DNA of 64,000 nt, taken from the NCBI RefSeq assembly GCF_900156125.1, contig NZ_FTLX01000001.1:310001-374000 (forward strand), written 5' to 3'. The notes below the pieces were generated by a model. That model saw nothing but the letters and a program-made list of their open reading frames with translations, was not told the origin of the DNA and searched no databases. Numbering within the stretch: the first letter of the stretch is position 1; the number at the start of each line of letters is the position of its first letter. Shown in pieces: positions 8,479 to 17,298 of this stretch. Position numbers and translations under genes: made by a program. Source of the DNA: Domibacillus enclensis (GTDB taxonomy: Bacteria > Bacillota > Bacilli > Bacillales > Domibacillaceae).

Positions 8479-8504
8479 ATTTTTCGGTAAAGGAGGGGTT
8501 TGGT

Positions 8505-9863
8505 TTGATTGAAACAGCCTCGACGCGTGCAAAGGTACGCCAGTTTTTATTGATTTTAGTTCCCATTTTAGTGACACAGCTCGCTATGTTTTCGATGACC
8601 TTCCTCGATACGATCATGTCGGGCCGCTACGGGGCGGACGACCTGGCTGGTGTCGCCGTCGGATCATCGCTCTGGTTTCCCGTGTATACAGGGCTCAGCG
8701 GCATCCTGCTGTCGATTACCCCGATCGTCGGCCATCTGATTGGCGGCAAAAAGAGGGACGGGGTGTCGTTTTCGGTTATACAAGGTGTTTATGTAGCGCT
8801 GCTGATGTCGATTGTCACGTATATTATGGGTTTTCTTTTTTTAGAAAAAGCGCTCGGCTTGATGAGTTTAGAAGATAATGTCCGGCGCATTGCTTTTGAG
8901 TATTTGATTGGCTTATCGATCGGCATCCTGCCCTTATATATGACAGCGATCCTGCGCGGGTTTATTGACGCGCTCGGCATGACCCGTACATCGATGATCA
9001 TTACATTGATGACACTTCCGTTAAATGGCTTATTTAATTATGTTCTCATTTACGGAAAATTCGGCTTCCCAGAGCTGGGCGGTGTTGGAGCTGGCTATGC
9101 TTCCGGGCTGACGTACTGGCTGATTTTGTTTATTACCGTATGGATTATTTTGCGCCATGAGCCATTCTCGACCTACCGGATTTTCCACCGGCTGCCGCGC
9201 CCGAATGTGGCGAAGTGGAAGGAAATTTTTGTGCTGGGCCTGCCAATCGGCTTGTCCATTTTCTTTGAGACAAGCATTTTTTCGGCTGTCACACTGCTGA
9301 TGAGCGAATACAGCACCAATGTCATTGCAGCTCACCAGGCGGCGATTAACTTCGCTTCGCTTACGTACATGATCCCGCTCAGCATTTCCATGGCGCTGAC
9401 CATTGTGATCGGCTTTGAATCTGGAGCCGGCCGTTTTCACGACGCGCGCCGCTACAGCTGGATCGGCATTATGATGGCTGTCGGCGTTGCCTCCGTCGGG
9501 ACCATCGTCATCTTCACATTCCGTGATGCCTTTGCTTACTTGTACTCGACTGATCCTGAAGTGCTCGAGCTGACCGCGGGCTTCCTCATTTTCGCCGCGA
9601 TTTTTCAGCTGTCAGACGCTGTCCAGGCACCGGTGCAAGGAGCGCTTCGCGGCTATAAGGATGTAAATGTCACGTTTATTATGACGATGATCAGCTACTG
9701 GGTGATCGGGCTTCCGCTCGGCTGGGCACTTGCCCGCTGGAGTGATATGGGTCCTTATGGCTACTGGGTCGGTTTAATTACCGGACTGACGTGCGGCGCC
9801 ATCACACTCTCCGTCCGACTGCGCATTGTCCAAAGGAGGAAAACCGCCCAATTGGCGGCGTAA
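8505..9863 (+). CDS. MATE-family multidrug/Na+ efflux transporter
   Basis: This 452-residue protein of about twelve membrane helices has the MATE two-bundle pattern. The N-terminal half has MFSMTFLDTIMSGRYGADDL (about 27-46), the typical MATE start. The second half repeats the fold, with SDAVQAPVQGALRGYKD near residue 375. The start is TTG 8505, placed by AAAGGAGGGG 7 nt upstream; an earlier ATG in frame would precede the ribosome site. It exports cationic compounds by Na+ or H+ antiport. It is transcribed alone from an extended -10 promoter and ends in a hairpin shared with the convergent AraC gene. Confidence 0.93.
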   Translation: MIETASTRAKVRQFLLILVPILVTQLAMFSMTFLDTIMSGRYGADDLAGVAVGSSLWFPVYTGLSGILLSITPIVGHLIGGKKRDGVSFSVIQGVYVALLMSIVTYIMGFLFLEKALGLMSLEDNVRRIAFEYLIGLSIGILPLYMTAILRGFIDALGMTRTSMIITLMTLPLNGLFNYVLIYGKFGFPELGGVGAGYASGLTYWLILFITVWIILRHEPFSTYRIFHRLPRPNVAKWKEIFVLGLPIGLSIFFETSIFSAVTLLMSEYSTNVIAAHQAAINFASLTYMIPLSISMALTIVIGFESGAGRFHDARRYSWIGIMMAVGVASVGTIVIFTFRDAFAYLYSTDPEVLELTAGFLIFAAIFQLSDAVQAPVQGALRGYKDVNVTFIMTMISYWVIGLPLGWALARWSDMGPYGYWVGLITGLTCGAITLSVRLRIVQRRKTAQLAA

Positions 9864-9876
9864 ATCAATTCAAAAC

Positions 9877-9915
9877 AGCCGGGTGACTGCATTTCGCATG
9901 CTCACCCGGCTTTTT
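9877..9915. terminator. Bidirectional terminator between MATE and AraC genes
   Basis: A 10-bp perfect stem (9877-9886 with 9902-9911) is followed by TTTTTC on the plus strand. The right arm overlaps the last codons of the minus-strand AraC gene, so it can serve the plus-strand gene and possibly both. Confidence 0.8.
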
Positions 9916-10807
9916 CATCTCCCTTTTTTTTCAACTTCTTTTTATAAACGAGCGGTGTGATGCCGAACGCCTTACGGAATGTCCCGATAAAATAGCTGGT
10001 GCTGTTAAAGCCCACCTGATAGGCCACTTCGGTCACGGTTGAATCCGGCTTTTGGAGAAGAGCCAGGCTTTTTTGAAGCCGGTAGTCGGTCACGTAGCGC
10101 ATCGGCGGTTTTTTTAGCATCCGGCTGAAGGACCGGCAGCATTCAGAACGGCTGAGGTTTCCTGCTTTCGCAATGTCTTCGAGCCCGATTTTTTCCTCAT
10201 AATGATCATGAATCCAATTTAGCATTTGCTTCATTCGCTCATTCCGTCCGTTGTCCACTTGTTCATATTCGAGCGGAAGACCGTTCGCCATCATCGTTTT
10301 CCACATGAAACCAAGCTGTGCTGCCGTGTCTATTTCATAATAAGATGGGGTTGCCGTCAAAAGATGATGAACGAGCAGCATGGATTTTAACACCTCACTT
10401 CCCCACTGGTCTCCTTCATAAATAGGTACATGAGCCAAATTGTCAGCCCTGATGTACGGCTCCACATAAGCTGGATACAATTCTTGAGGAAGAAGGAAGT
10501 GTGGAGACACGTTTAAACAAAGATACCGGCACTGCGAATTCTCACGATCTTCTGCCATATGCATAGCACCGCTGTTAATGAATAGCCCGTCTCCCTTCAC
10601 AACCCGTACGTCCTCCTCATTTACTCGAAACACCGCTTCACCTTTTAACACATACACAAATTGAACTTCTTCATGCCAGTGCAGCGGAATAAAGCCATTA
10701 AAATGGTGGCAGATTTCGGTTTCATAACAGGCAACCGGGAGCACGACCGTCCGATGAACGGTTTCTTCCTTCAATGTCCTGTCAACTGTAAAATAAGTCG
10801 GCTTCAT
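9902..10807 (-). CDS. AraC-family transcriptional regulator with cupin sensor domain
   Basis: This 301-residue regulator has an N-terminal cupin (about 20-110, with PLHWHEEVQFVYVLKG and a GDGLFINSGAMHMAE strand) and a C-terminal pair of helix-turn-helices (about 195-290: EKIGLEDIAKAGNLSRSECC and VTEVAYQVGFNSTSYFI). The ATG at 10807 follows GAGGGTGAGTG. It is divergent from an EamA-type exporter gene, and such pairs are often regulator and target. I infer that it controls the exporter, possibly in response to the exported metabolite. No operator repeat is obvious in the 115-nt intergenic region. Confidence 0.9.
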   Translation of the reverse strand: MKPTYFTVDRTLKEETVHRTVVLPVACYETEICHHFNGFIPLHWHEEVQFVYVLKGEAVFRVNEEDVRVVKGDGLFINSGAMHMAEDRENSQCRYLCLNVSPHFLLPQELYPAYVEPYIRADNLAHVPIYEGDQWGSEVLKSMLLVHHLLTATPSYYEIDTAAQLGFMWKTMMANGLPLEYEQVDNGRNERMKQMLNWIHDHYEEKIGLEDIAKAGNLSRSECCRSFSRMLKKPPMRYVTDYRLQKSLALLQKPDSTVTEVAYQVGFNSTSYFIGTFRKAFGITPLVYKKKLKKKGDEKAG

Positions 10808-10922
10808 CACTCACCCTCAATATTCTTCTATTTTTCGATTCAATTTAGCTATTATTGCGCTGATTCCTTTAGTACGATGACACTATCTTATTATTTTTAC
10901 ATATTGTGATGGAGTTGAAAAG

Positions 10923-11843
10923 ATGAAACGATCGAGAGGATTATTTTTCGTTATAACGGGCGCTATGTTCTGGGGAATAGGCGGAACCGTCAGTCAAAAG
11001 CTTTTTCAAGAGTATGATGTGGATATTAACTGGCTTGTGTCAGCACGGCTGCTGATCGCCGGCATTTTGCTGCTAGCGGTTCAGTTTATGAAAAAAGACC
11101 GCTCCCAGCTGCTGGGCGTATGGAAGCAAAAACACACCGCAGCGGCCCTGCTTATTTTCGGTTTGTTTGGCATGCTGGCGGTTCAATATACGTATATGGC
11201 TTCGATCCAGCTGGGCAATGCAGCCGTCGCCACGTTGCTTCAGTATCTTGCACCGGTCATGATTATCCTTTACTTGATTGTACGCAAGCAGTCTGTTTTA
11301 TCCGGAAACGATCTTATCACGGTACTGCTCGCTTTAACCGGCTGCTTTCTCCTGCTTACCAACGGCTCTCTGACCGAGCTGTCGGTACCCGTCAGTGCCA
11401 TTGTCTGGGGCATTTTATCGGGTGTGGCGCTTGCGTTTTACACGCTTTACGCGGTTCCGCTGCTGAAACAATTTGATTCGTTAGTGATCGTCGGCTGGGC
11501 GATGGTGATCGGAGGAGCTGCTTTGAGTGCTGTTCAGTTCCCTTCCCCGATGGATTTGGTCCATTTGCCTGCGGAAGCCTTAATGTATCTGCTTTTTGTC
11601 ATCGTCTTCGGCACGATGCTCGCTTTCTGGTTTTACATTGAAAGCCTTCAAAGCTTATCCCCTAAAGAAGCCAGTTTATTCGGCACGGTGGAACCGCTGG
11701 CCGCTGTTCTTTCGACGGTGCTCTGGCTGTCTGAGCCGTTTGGCGCTTTTCAATGGGCCGGAGCCGGCTGTATTGTCCTTATGATGGTGCTGCTTGCGGT
11801 CCAGAAGGAACCTGCGCTTTCTTTCAAAAAGGACCTTGCCTGA
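10923..11843 (+). CDS. EamA/DMT-family transporter
   Basis: This 306-residue protein has ten predicted membrane helices in two EamA repeats (about 6-140 and 150-292). Typical words are [15 protein letters not shown] at the start, [15 protein letters not shown] at the end of the first repeat and [18 protein letters not shown] in the second. The ATG follows GATGGAG. Members export amino acids or other small metabolites. It is divergent from the AraC regulator gene, which probably governs it. The substrate is unknown. Confidence 0.9.
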   Translation: MKRSRGLFFVITGAMFWGIGGTVSQKLFQEYDVDINWLVSARLLIAGILLLAVQFMKKDRSQLLGVWKQKHTAAALLIFGLFGMLAVQYTYMASIQLGNAAVATLLQYLAPVMIILYLIVRKQSVLSGNDLITVLLALTGCFLLLTNGSLTELSVPVSAIVWGILSGVALAFYTLYAVPLLKQFDSLVIVGWAMVIGGAALSAVQFPSPMDLVHLPAEALMYLLFVIVFGTMLAFWFYIESLQSLSPKEASLFGTVEPLAAVLSTVLWLSEPFGAFQWAGAGCIVLMMVLLAVQKEPALSFKKDLA

Positions 11844-11861
11844 CTGCTTTACAATGAGCCG

Positions 11862-12200
11862 TCACATACCGGGCTTTTTCACTTGAGACAGAACGTGCTG
11901 AATGTCTTCCTTCGCCATCCGAAGAGCTTGATCCACTGTCCGGATCTCTCTTCGCGCCCAGTATTGATAAAGCATGGACAAATCGTGGCGATGGTAGACA
12001 ACGCGGCCCATTGAAGCAAAAAAGTAAGCAACCAGTATCTTTTCCACCGTTTCAGGCAGGCTGCTTCTATGCTTCAGCATGGCATTCAGCGCCATTTTAT
12101 CCAGCCCTCTTACGGACCCATCCAGTACTTTTTCCGCCACTTCATAGTGAGAGCTCTTTTCACAAAATTGAATAAACGCCGGATCTTGCAGGTTCACCAT
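11862..12200 (-). CDS. Small protein resembling a stand-alone DnaD/DnaB_2 C-terminal domain
   Basis: This 112-residue cytoplasmic protein is not clearly assignable. Its C-terminal part (about 65-105) reads LYQYWARREIRTVDQALRMA, close to the conserved W-x5-(V/I)-x-T-x2-A pattern of the DnaD/DnaB_2 domain found in Bacillus primosomal proteins. The N-terminal half is helical (SSHYEVAEKVLDGSVRGLDK). I infer a domain relationship from this pattern only. If right, it is an orphan domain without the winged helix of DnaD. It is monocistronic, with no replication gene nearby. Confidence 0.5.
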   Translation of the reverse strand: MVNLQDPAFIQFCEKSSHYEVAEKVLDGSVRGLDKMALNAMLKHRSSLPETVEKILVAYFFASMGRVVYHRHDLSMLYQYWARREIRTVDQALRMAKEDIQHVLSQVKKPGM

Positions 12201-12318
12201 TTTCTATCCCTCATTTTCAGCACTCGGTTAAATAGGTGCGTCTGTTTCCTTCAGTATAACCCGCCCGCCTTGAAATAACGAATGCGGATGTTCAAAAGAC
12301 GAAACAGGTATGAACAAT

Positions 12319-14091
12319 TTATGGCGCCGGTTCGGCACAAACACGGTTTCTTCCTTTCGCCTTTGCGGCATATAATGCTTGATCACAACGGGCGATCACG
12401 GTGTCAACCGTATCCCCTTCTTGATAAAAGGCTACGCCGAAGCTTCCAGTTTGATAGCCAGCCTGCGGAAACGAAAACTGTTCAATGTGATAGCGCAGCT
12501 TTTCAGCAAGTGTGATGGCCTCAGATTCGGTCATATACGGGCAGACGATTAAAAATTCCTCTCCACCCCAGCGTCCTGCTGTTTGTGTAGGTGCGATGGT
12601 GTCCGATAAAATGCGGGCGGTTTCGATTAACACCTGGTCTCCCGCTTGATGGCCGTATTGATCATTCACCGACTTGAAGTGGTCCATATCCATTAAAATA
12701 ATGGCCATCGGTTCGCCTCTCAGTTCCGATTGTGCCACTGCTTCCTCCAGTACATGGTCAAGTTTGATCCGGTTCGGAATTTTCGTGAGGCCGTCGGTGT
12801 TGGCAAGCTGCTGCATCTTGTCTCTTGCCCGTTCCAGCTGCTCCGTCCGTTCCTGCACTTTTTCCTCCAGTGTTTCATTTTGCTGCTGCTGCCACTTTTC
12901 CTGATTTCGTTTGATCAGGTTGATTTTGTCAATGAGAGCCAGCGATAAAAAAAGTGCTTCAAAGCAGGCTGCTACGCCCGGGATCAGTTCAAATAAAACC
13001 GGATGCAGCGGAATAAGCCCTAAAAACCCAAAGGCCTGAAGCAAAATGGCACTTAACAGAAACGTCCAGCCGATCATGTAAAAACGCGCCATTTTATGCC
13101 CCTTCAGCAGCATCAGAAGGCCCGAATACCAGAGGAACGACAAAATAACAACCGCAAACAGCACTGTAAAATCACTGAAAATCGTGACACTTTGCGCAAA
13201 CAGTACAGCGGCTGATGACAGCAATGTAATAGCCAAAAAAGTCCGGATTACCGTAAAGTGCCGTGGAATATATCGTTTCAGCTCTAAAAACTCGGCTGCA
13301 AACAGCATCATGAAAATCATCATCATATTACAGGTGATAATAAGCGACCGTTCAAAAAACCAGACCGGCAGCCAGGATCCCATTATCTCGAGGTCAAGTG
13401 AGTTCATGCATGCCTGATAGAGCATAAAGCTTAAGACATACAGCACGTAGTACAAATAGGCTTTTTCGCGGAAAGAAACAAGCAAAAATAAGTTATATAG
13501 CATGAGTCCACCCAAAATCCCATAAAAAACACCTGTATAAAACTTGTACTCAATCAAATGATCCAACAGCCCGTCCATCGTATAACCAAACGAAATAAGC
13601 GTGATGGGCAGCTGCTTTGCATCGATTTTTAAATAAACAGTAGAGACGTCAGGATCATCTATCTCGAACAAATACGACCGGAATGGAACCGGCTGGTCTT
13701 CCACATGGGAAAAGCCTCGTTTTTGAACGGTAAACGTTCCGTCTGCCTTTACGAGATAAGCGTATATGCGTTCGAGCTTGTCAATTGCTTCAATCCAGTA
13801 CGCTTCTTCCGGATCCCTTCCGATTGCATCCATCTCCAGCCGAAGCCACACCGTATCGTCTGTATGCCAGAAAAACAAATACGATTCAGTGCTCGGAACA
13901 AAGTCTTGATCATGCTGTCCTGAAAGAATGTCTTCAATCGTCAAGGTACTGGAAGGATCGCGGAAAACGTCATAGTACGATCCGAGCGGTTCACCTTCTT
14001 GTGCTCCATTAAAAGCGGAAGCACTAAAGGGAAATAGAAGAAAAAGAGTAAACAAAGAAAAGATGATCCGCTTTATTATCATATTCAGCAC
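12319..14091 (-). CDS. 7TMR-DISM receptor diguanylate cyclase
   Basis: This 590-residue protein has a signal peptide (about 1-26, FPFSASA-FNG), an extracellular all-beta DISMED2-type domain (about 30-175) and seven membrane helices (about 185-385). A coiled coil (about 390-430) leads to a GGDEF domain (about 430-585) with GGEEF at 509-513. It is expected to make cyclic di-GMP in response to an external, perhaps carbohydrate-like, ligand. No RxxD I-site precedes GGEEF. The frame opens at GTG 14091 behind AAGGTGAAGG; ATG 14082 is an alternative that keeps the signal peptide. It is a single-gene unit. Confidence 0.92.
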   Translation of the reverse strand: MLNMIIKRIIFSLFTLFLLFPFSASAFNGAQEGEPLGSYYDVFRDPSSTLTIEDILSGQHDQDFVPSTESYLFFWHTDDTVWLRLEMDAIGRDPEEAYWIEAIDKLERIYAYLVKADGTFTVQKRGFSHVEDQPVPFRSYLFEIDDPDVSTVYLKIDAKQLPITLISFGYTMDGLLDHLIEYKFYTGVFYGILGGLMLYNLFLLVSFREKAYLYYVLYVLSFMLYQACMNSLDLEIMGSWLPVWFFERSLIITCNMMMIFMMLFAAEFLELKRYIPRHFTVIRTFLAITLLSSAAVLFAQSVTIFSDFTVLFAVVILSFLWYSGLLMLLKGHKMARFYMIGWTFLLSAILLQAFGFLGLIPLHPVLFELIPGVAACFEALFLSLALIDKINLIKRNQEKWQQQQNETLEEKVQERTEQLERARDKMQQLANTDGLTKIPNRIKLDHVLEEAVAQSELRGEPMAIILMDMDHFKSVNDQYGHQAGDQVLIETARILSDTIAPTQTAGRWGGEEFLIVCPYMTESEAITLAEKLRYHIEQFSFPQAGYQTGSFGVAFYQEGDTVDTVIARCDQALYAAKAKGRNRVCAEPAP

Positions 14092-14142
14092 CGGTCCTTC
14101 ACCTTAAAATAACGCGCGTAGCCGTTTCTTTCATTATGCAAA

Positions 14143-14178
14143 AAAAGTGACTATTGAACAAGTCCAATAGTCACTTTT
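14143..14178. terminator. Terminator downstream of the Ktr gene
   Basis: A 14-bp perfect stem (14143-14156 with 14165-14178) with an 8-nt loop has A/T runs at both ends. It lies 2 nt past the stop of the minus-strand potassium channel gene. Confidence 0.85.
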
Positions 14179-14180
14179 TA

Positions 14181-15518
14181 TTAACCGGTCAGCACATCCT
14201 CGGCCGGGTATTTATAATGTGCTTCATGCTTTCTGGCAAACATGTAGGCAAGGGTCAGCGGTCCAACCTTACCTGTAATCATCAGCACGATTAAAATCAG
14301 CTTTGACGGATCGCCCAGCATCGGTGTCAAATTCATGGAAAGACCAACCGTCGCAAAAGCGGAGACCGCTTCAAACATAAGCGGCAGGAATTCCATGTCC
14401 TCCACCACGTTAATTAAAAAGGTGCCTGTGACGACGACAAATGCCGCAATCATCGTAATAGACAGGACGCGCATCACATATTCCGGCTTGATCGTGCGGC
14501 GGAACAGGTGAATGTCTTTTTTTCCTTGTATGTACGTTACCATTGCCGCAGCCATCACGATAAACGTTGTCAGCTTAATGCCGCCAGCAGTAGACCCGCT
14601 TCCTGCTCCGATAAACATGAGAATCATCATAAAAAAGGACGTTTGCGGATTAATGGCGCCCATATCAATCGTGTTAAAGCCGGCTGTTCTCGTCGTGACG
14701 GCCTGAAACCAGGACGCCTGCAGCTGATCCGTAAAGGGCATCGCACCCAATGTCGCCATATTGCCCCGCTCCAGCAGTAAAATCATTAGAAAAGCAAACG
14801 CATTTAAGCCGATTGTAGCGGTTACCATAATTTTAGTGTGAAGTGACCATTTGCGAAACGACCGGTTTTCGTACAAGTCGATCAGCACGGTAAAGCCGAT
14901 GCCGCCTAATATGATGAGGGACGTAATGCCGATCGTGATAATCCAGCTGTCCGCATGCCCCATCATATTATCCGGCCAAAGCCCGAATCCGGCGTTGTTG
15001 AAAGCAGAAACAGAATGGAAAATACTATAGTAAATTCCGTTTCCCCATCCGTATTGCGGCACCCAATCGATTGCCAAAAAAGCGGCCACAATCAATTCAA
15101 TTGCAATCGAGAAAAGCAAAAGATTCCGCACCAGCTTGATGACGCCGCCGTAGTGAAGCTGGCCGAGTGCCTGCTGGACGATCATCCGCTGCTTCATACC
15201 AATTCGTTTGCCCAGAAGCATAAAGATGATAACGGAAAAAGACATAATGCCCAGTCCGCCCATTTGAATCAGCAGCAGAATCACCAGCTCGCCGAAAAGA
15301 GTAAATTCAGTGCCGGTATCCACTACAGCGAGGCCGGTCACTGTAAAAGCAGAGGTCGCTGTAAAAAGAGCATCCACCCAGGACAGCGGCGCATTTTCAG
15401 AAACGGGCAGTTTTAATAGGAGAGTACCGAACAAGATCGCACTTAAATAAACAGCCAGCAAAATGACGCCTGGCTCCATCGATTTTTTATTCATCATCCG
15501 TGCCTGGCTTTTTTTCAT
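14181..15518 (-). CDS. Ktr-type potassium channel/transporter membrane subunit (KtrB/KtrD)
   Basis: This 445-residue protein has four M1-pore-M2 repeats. The four pore loops are visible: SAFTVTGLAV, SAFNNAGFG, TTRTAGFNT and SAFATVGLS. The gate region GAGSGSTAGGIKLTTF follows the third pore. The C-terminus KYPAEDVLTG fits KtrB/KtrD. The protein takes up potassium together with a cytoplasmic RCK ring (KtrA or KtrC), which is not encoded here, so the pair is split. That resembles the separate ktrC and ktrD genes of B. subtilis. It is transcribed alone and ends in a strong hairpin. Confidence 0.93.
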   Translation of the reverse strand: MKKSQARMMNKKSMEPGVILLAVYLSAILFGTLLLKLPVSENAPLSWVDALFTATSAFTVTGLAVVDTGTEFTLFGELVILLLIQMGGLGIMSFSVIIFMLLGKRIGMKQRMIVQQALGQLHYGGVIKLVRNLLLFSIAIELIVAAFLAIDWVPQYGWGNGIYYSIFHSVSAFNNAGFGLWPDNMMGHADSWIITIGITSLIILGGIGFTVLIDLYENRSFRKWSLHTKIMVTATIGLNAFAFLMILLLERGNMATLGAMPFTDQLQASWFQAVTTRTAGFNTIDMGAINPQTSFFMMILMFIGAGSGSTAGGIKLTTFIVMAAAMVTYIQGKKDIHLFRRTIKPEYVMRVLSITMIAAFVVVTGTFLINVVEDMEFLPLMFEAVSAFATVGLSMNLTPMLGDPSKLILIVLMITGKVGPLTLAYMFARKHEAHYKYPAEDVLTG

Positions 15519-15588
15519 GAAGTGAGCCTGCTTTCCGTTAAGAATGACCTCATTTTACGCCTCGAACTGTTCTTTGTAAAGCACCTAT

Positions 15589-16347
15589 TTACCGCCTGAA
15601 ATGCTTGCCCAGCACGTCCTGTCCGCCAGTCACCGGAATAATCGCTCCTGTAATAAACGAAGACGCCTCTGATGCCAAAAAAGCGGCTACTCGTGCAATA
15701 TCGCCGCCGGTCCCCGGTCGTCCAACCGGCACACGGTTTGCTTCACAGCCAAGCGCATCATCAATGTCTTTTTCTTTCCACGTGCCGCCAATATCACCCG
15801 GACAAATCATATTCGCCGTGATCCCATAGGCCGCTTCCTCTAGCGCAATCGTTTTAATCAGGGAGGCTGCACCGGTTTTAGCTGCTGCAAAGGCGGACCG
15901 GTCCACCCACCCCGGCGCTGTTTCCACACGGTCAAAACCAAAAGCGATCACCCGCCCGAAGCCGCGCTCCTTCATGCCCGGCAGCAGCAGCTTGGTCAAA
16001 TAAAAGATAGCGGTCAAATTGCCACTTATGAGTGTGTTCCATTCATCCCAGGCGTATTCAGCCATCGGTTTTCGTTCTTGTATGTAGGGTCCTGCATTAT
16101 GAATTAAAATATCGACCGCGCCTGCTGCGGCTGCCAGCTGCTCACAATCCTCTTTTTTTGAAATATCGCCGAATACAGCCGTTGCTTCCACATTGTACTG
16201 CTCTGCAAGGTATCTTGCCAGCGCTTCTGCCTGTTCAGGATCTGAACGGTAATTGAGGACAACATGGATGCCTGCTGCCGCTAAATATTCAGCTGTTTTT
16301 CGCCCCATTCCTTTTGAAGCGCCTGTAATCAGTGCCGTTTTCGCCAT
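15589..16347 (-). CDS. SDR-family protein with altered catalytic residues
   Basis: This 252-residue Rossmann-fold protein has the dinucleotide motif TGASKGMG (about 8-15), the NAG stretch (HNAGPY, about 88) and the C-terminal VTGGQDVLG. The catalytic YxxxK is changed: the segment reads RSAFAAAKTG, with Phe where Tyr should be. The strand that normally ends in the catalytic Ser reads RVIAFGFDRVE. It may therefore be a non-classical reductase or a non-enzymatic binding protein. The ATG 16347 follows GGAGGGCG. A 14-nt perfect palindrome lies 26 nt upstream of the start. FabG-like function should not be assumed. Confidence 0.8.
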   Translation of the reverse strand: MAKTALITGASKGMGRKTAEYLAAAGIHVVLNYRSDPEQAEALARYLAEQYNVEATAVFGDISKKEDCEQLAAAAGAVDILIHNAGPYIQERKPMAEYAWDEWNTLISGNLTAIFYLTKLLLPGMKERGFGRVIAFGFDRVETAPGWVDRSAFAAAKTGAASLIKTIALEEAAYGITANMICPGDIGGTWKEKDIDDALGCEANRVPVGRPGTGGDIARVAAFLASEASSFITGAIIPVTGGQDVLGKHFRR

Positions 16348-16372
16348 TGAAACGCCCTCCATTCTACGCTTT

Positions 16373-16386
16373 TATCGTATACGATA
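16373..16386. promoter_or_regulatory. Perfect 14-nt palindrome upstream of the SDR gene (possible operator)
   Basis: TATCGTATACGATA is a perfect inverted repeat 26 nt before the start of the SDR gene. Its GTATAC centre resembles operators of GntR-type (FCD) repressors. No such regulator gene is in the window. Confidence 0.45.
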
Positions 16387-16405
16387 TGCAGAACTTCTAG
16401 CAACT

Positions 16406-16434
16406 TTAAAAAGCCGGCGCATACGCACCGGCTT
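16406..16434 (-). terminator. Terminator after the rhodanese-like gene
   Basis: On the minus strand AAGCCGG pairs with CCGGCTT (16428-16434 with 16411-16417), followed by TTTTT. It begins at the stop codon of the rhodanese-like gene. Confidence 0.75.
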
Positions 16435-16768
16435 AAACAGATTCATTCATGCAAATAAAACCTTTTACATGAATATTATATTTTTTCAGCAGCCGAACGG
16501 AAAAGTTCCGTTCCATAGCAGAAGCAGCGGCGATATACACTTCCTGCCCGCCGAATTTCCCTGCGTTGCGTGGAATATAGCCGCATGGAATGTGCTCAGC
16601 GCCTGCAAGCGGCAAGCGGCCTGCTTCCTGCCAGTCCCGTACGTCAATAACAGGGTGACCGGCAGCTTCATCTGGTGAAATGCGCTGTACATTCACCGGC
16701 CAGTATCGTTTATATCCAATCAGCAGCACAGCAGTGACTAAAACAGCTGTGATGATGAAAACGGCCAT
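16433..16768 (-). CDS. Membrane-anchored rhodanese-like protein lacking the catalytic cysteine
   Basis: This 111-residue protein has an N-terminal membrane helix (about 2-19) followed by a rhodanese fold. The conserved start ISPDEAAGHPVIDVRDWQEA (about 30-49) and the following LAGAEHIP are clear. In active rhodaneses the next strand ends in a loop with catalytic Cys; here it reads VYIAAASAMERN with no Cys. It is therefore unlikely to be a sulfurtransferase and may be a structural or binding relative. A conventional AGGAGGAAT ribosome site precedes the ATG. Confidence 0.75.
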   Translation of the reverse strand: MAVFIITAVLVTAVLLIGYKRYWPVNVQRISPDEAAGHPVIDVRDWQEAGRLPLAGAEHIPCGYIPRNAGKFGGQEVYIAAASAMERNFSVRLLKKYNIHVKGFICMNESV

Positions 16769-16822
16769 TTTCCATTCCTCCTTTAATTCACTTCTTTATT
16801 TTATACGTGCAGGGGTATAAAA

Positions 16823-17065
16823 TCAATCTTTTTGTTTGATGTTTTCCAACGTATGTATGTAAGCCGTGATCAGCTTCATTTTCTCTGTATCACTGAACGG
16901 GGCATCGCAAACACGGCGAGCCGCTTCGGCAAATTTGACCTCTGGTGTTTTTCGAAGACGCGGATGGTTCAGCTTATCAAGCAGTTCATTTTTCATCGCT
17001 TCCTCCGGATCAGCCACTGTGCGCCCTTTCCAGAGCAATTGATACAACGGCACCCAGTCACTCAT
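16823..17065 (-). CDS. Hypothetical protein (80 aa)
   Basis: The family is not recognised. The start is placed at ATG 17065 (MSDWVPLYQLLWKG) because AAGGAG lies 8 nt before it. The protein is cytoplasmic, mixed-charge and helical (EEAMKNELLDKLNHPRL and SDTEKMKLITAYIHTLENI), with one Cys in a RRVCDAPF segment. It is a single-gene unit between the rhodanese-like gene and an intergenic repeat array. Confidence 0.65.
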   Translation of the reverse strand: MSDWVPLYQLLWKGRTVADPEEAMKNELLDKLNHPRLRKTPEVKFAEAARRVCDAPFSDTEKMKLITAYIHTLENIKQKD

Positions 17066-17159
17066 GTTCATCACTCCTTCACACAACGTTCATTGTATGC
17101 CGAAACGAATCGTCTGTCTAGTCAAAAAACTTTTGCTTCTTTTAGCCTGCTTGTTTTTT

Positions 17160-17272
17160 TATGGCGCAATAATGGAAAATACGGCGCAATTCACGCGGAA
17201 TTGCGCCGTAACGTGCAGATTTGCGCCGTAAATGCGAAAATTGCGCGTTATCTCGTTTATTTGCGCCAAATG
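17160..17272. repeat. Intergenic array of GCG-centred words with about 20-nt period
   Basis: Six related words occur at regular spacing: GGCGCAAT near 17163 and 17183, then ATTGCGCCGTA near 17200, TTTGCGCCGTA near 17220, ATTGCGCGTTA near 17240 and TTTGCGCCAAA near 17260. The first two are inverted relative to the rest. Linkers vary. The array lies between the 80-aa gene and ctpA and has no open frame that uses it. A second array of the same design with another word is at 32060-32175. Confidence 0.7.
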
Positions 17273-17298
17273 CCAGCCTGGGATTGTTTTTCCACACT

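Noticed and set aside
8305-8490. Plus-strand 61-aa ORF before the MATE gene
   Set aside because: It is antisense to the CruF-like gene, has no ribosome site and ends in the MATE promoter.
17160-17272. CRISPR array
   Set aside because: Repeat words are only about 8-11 nt, not identical, change orientation, and no cas gene is nearby.
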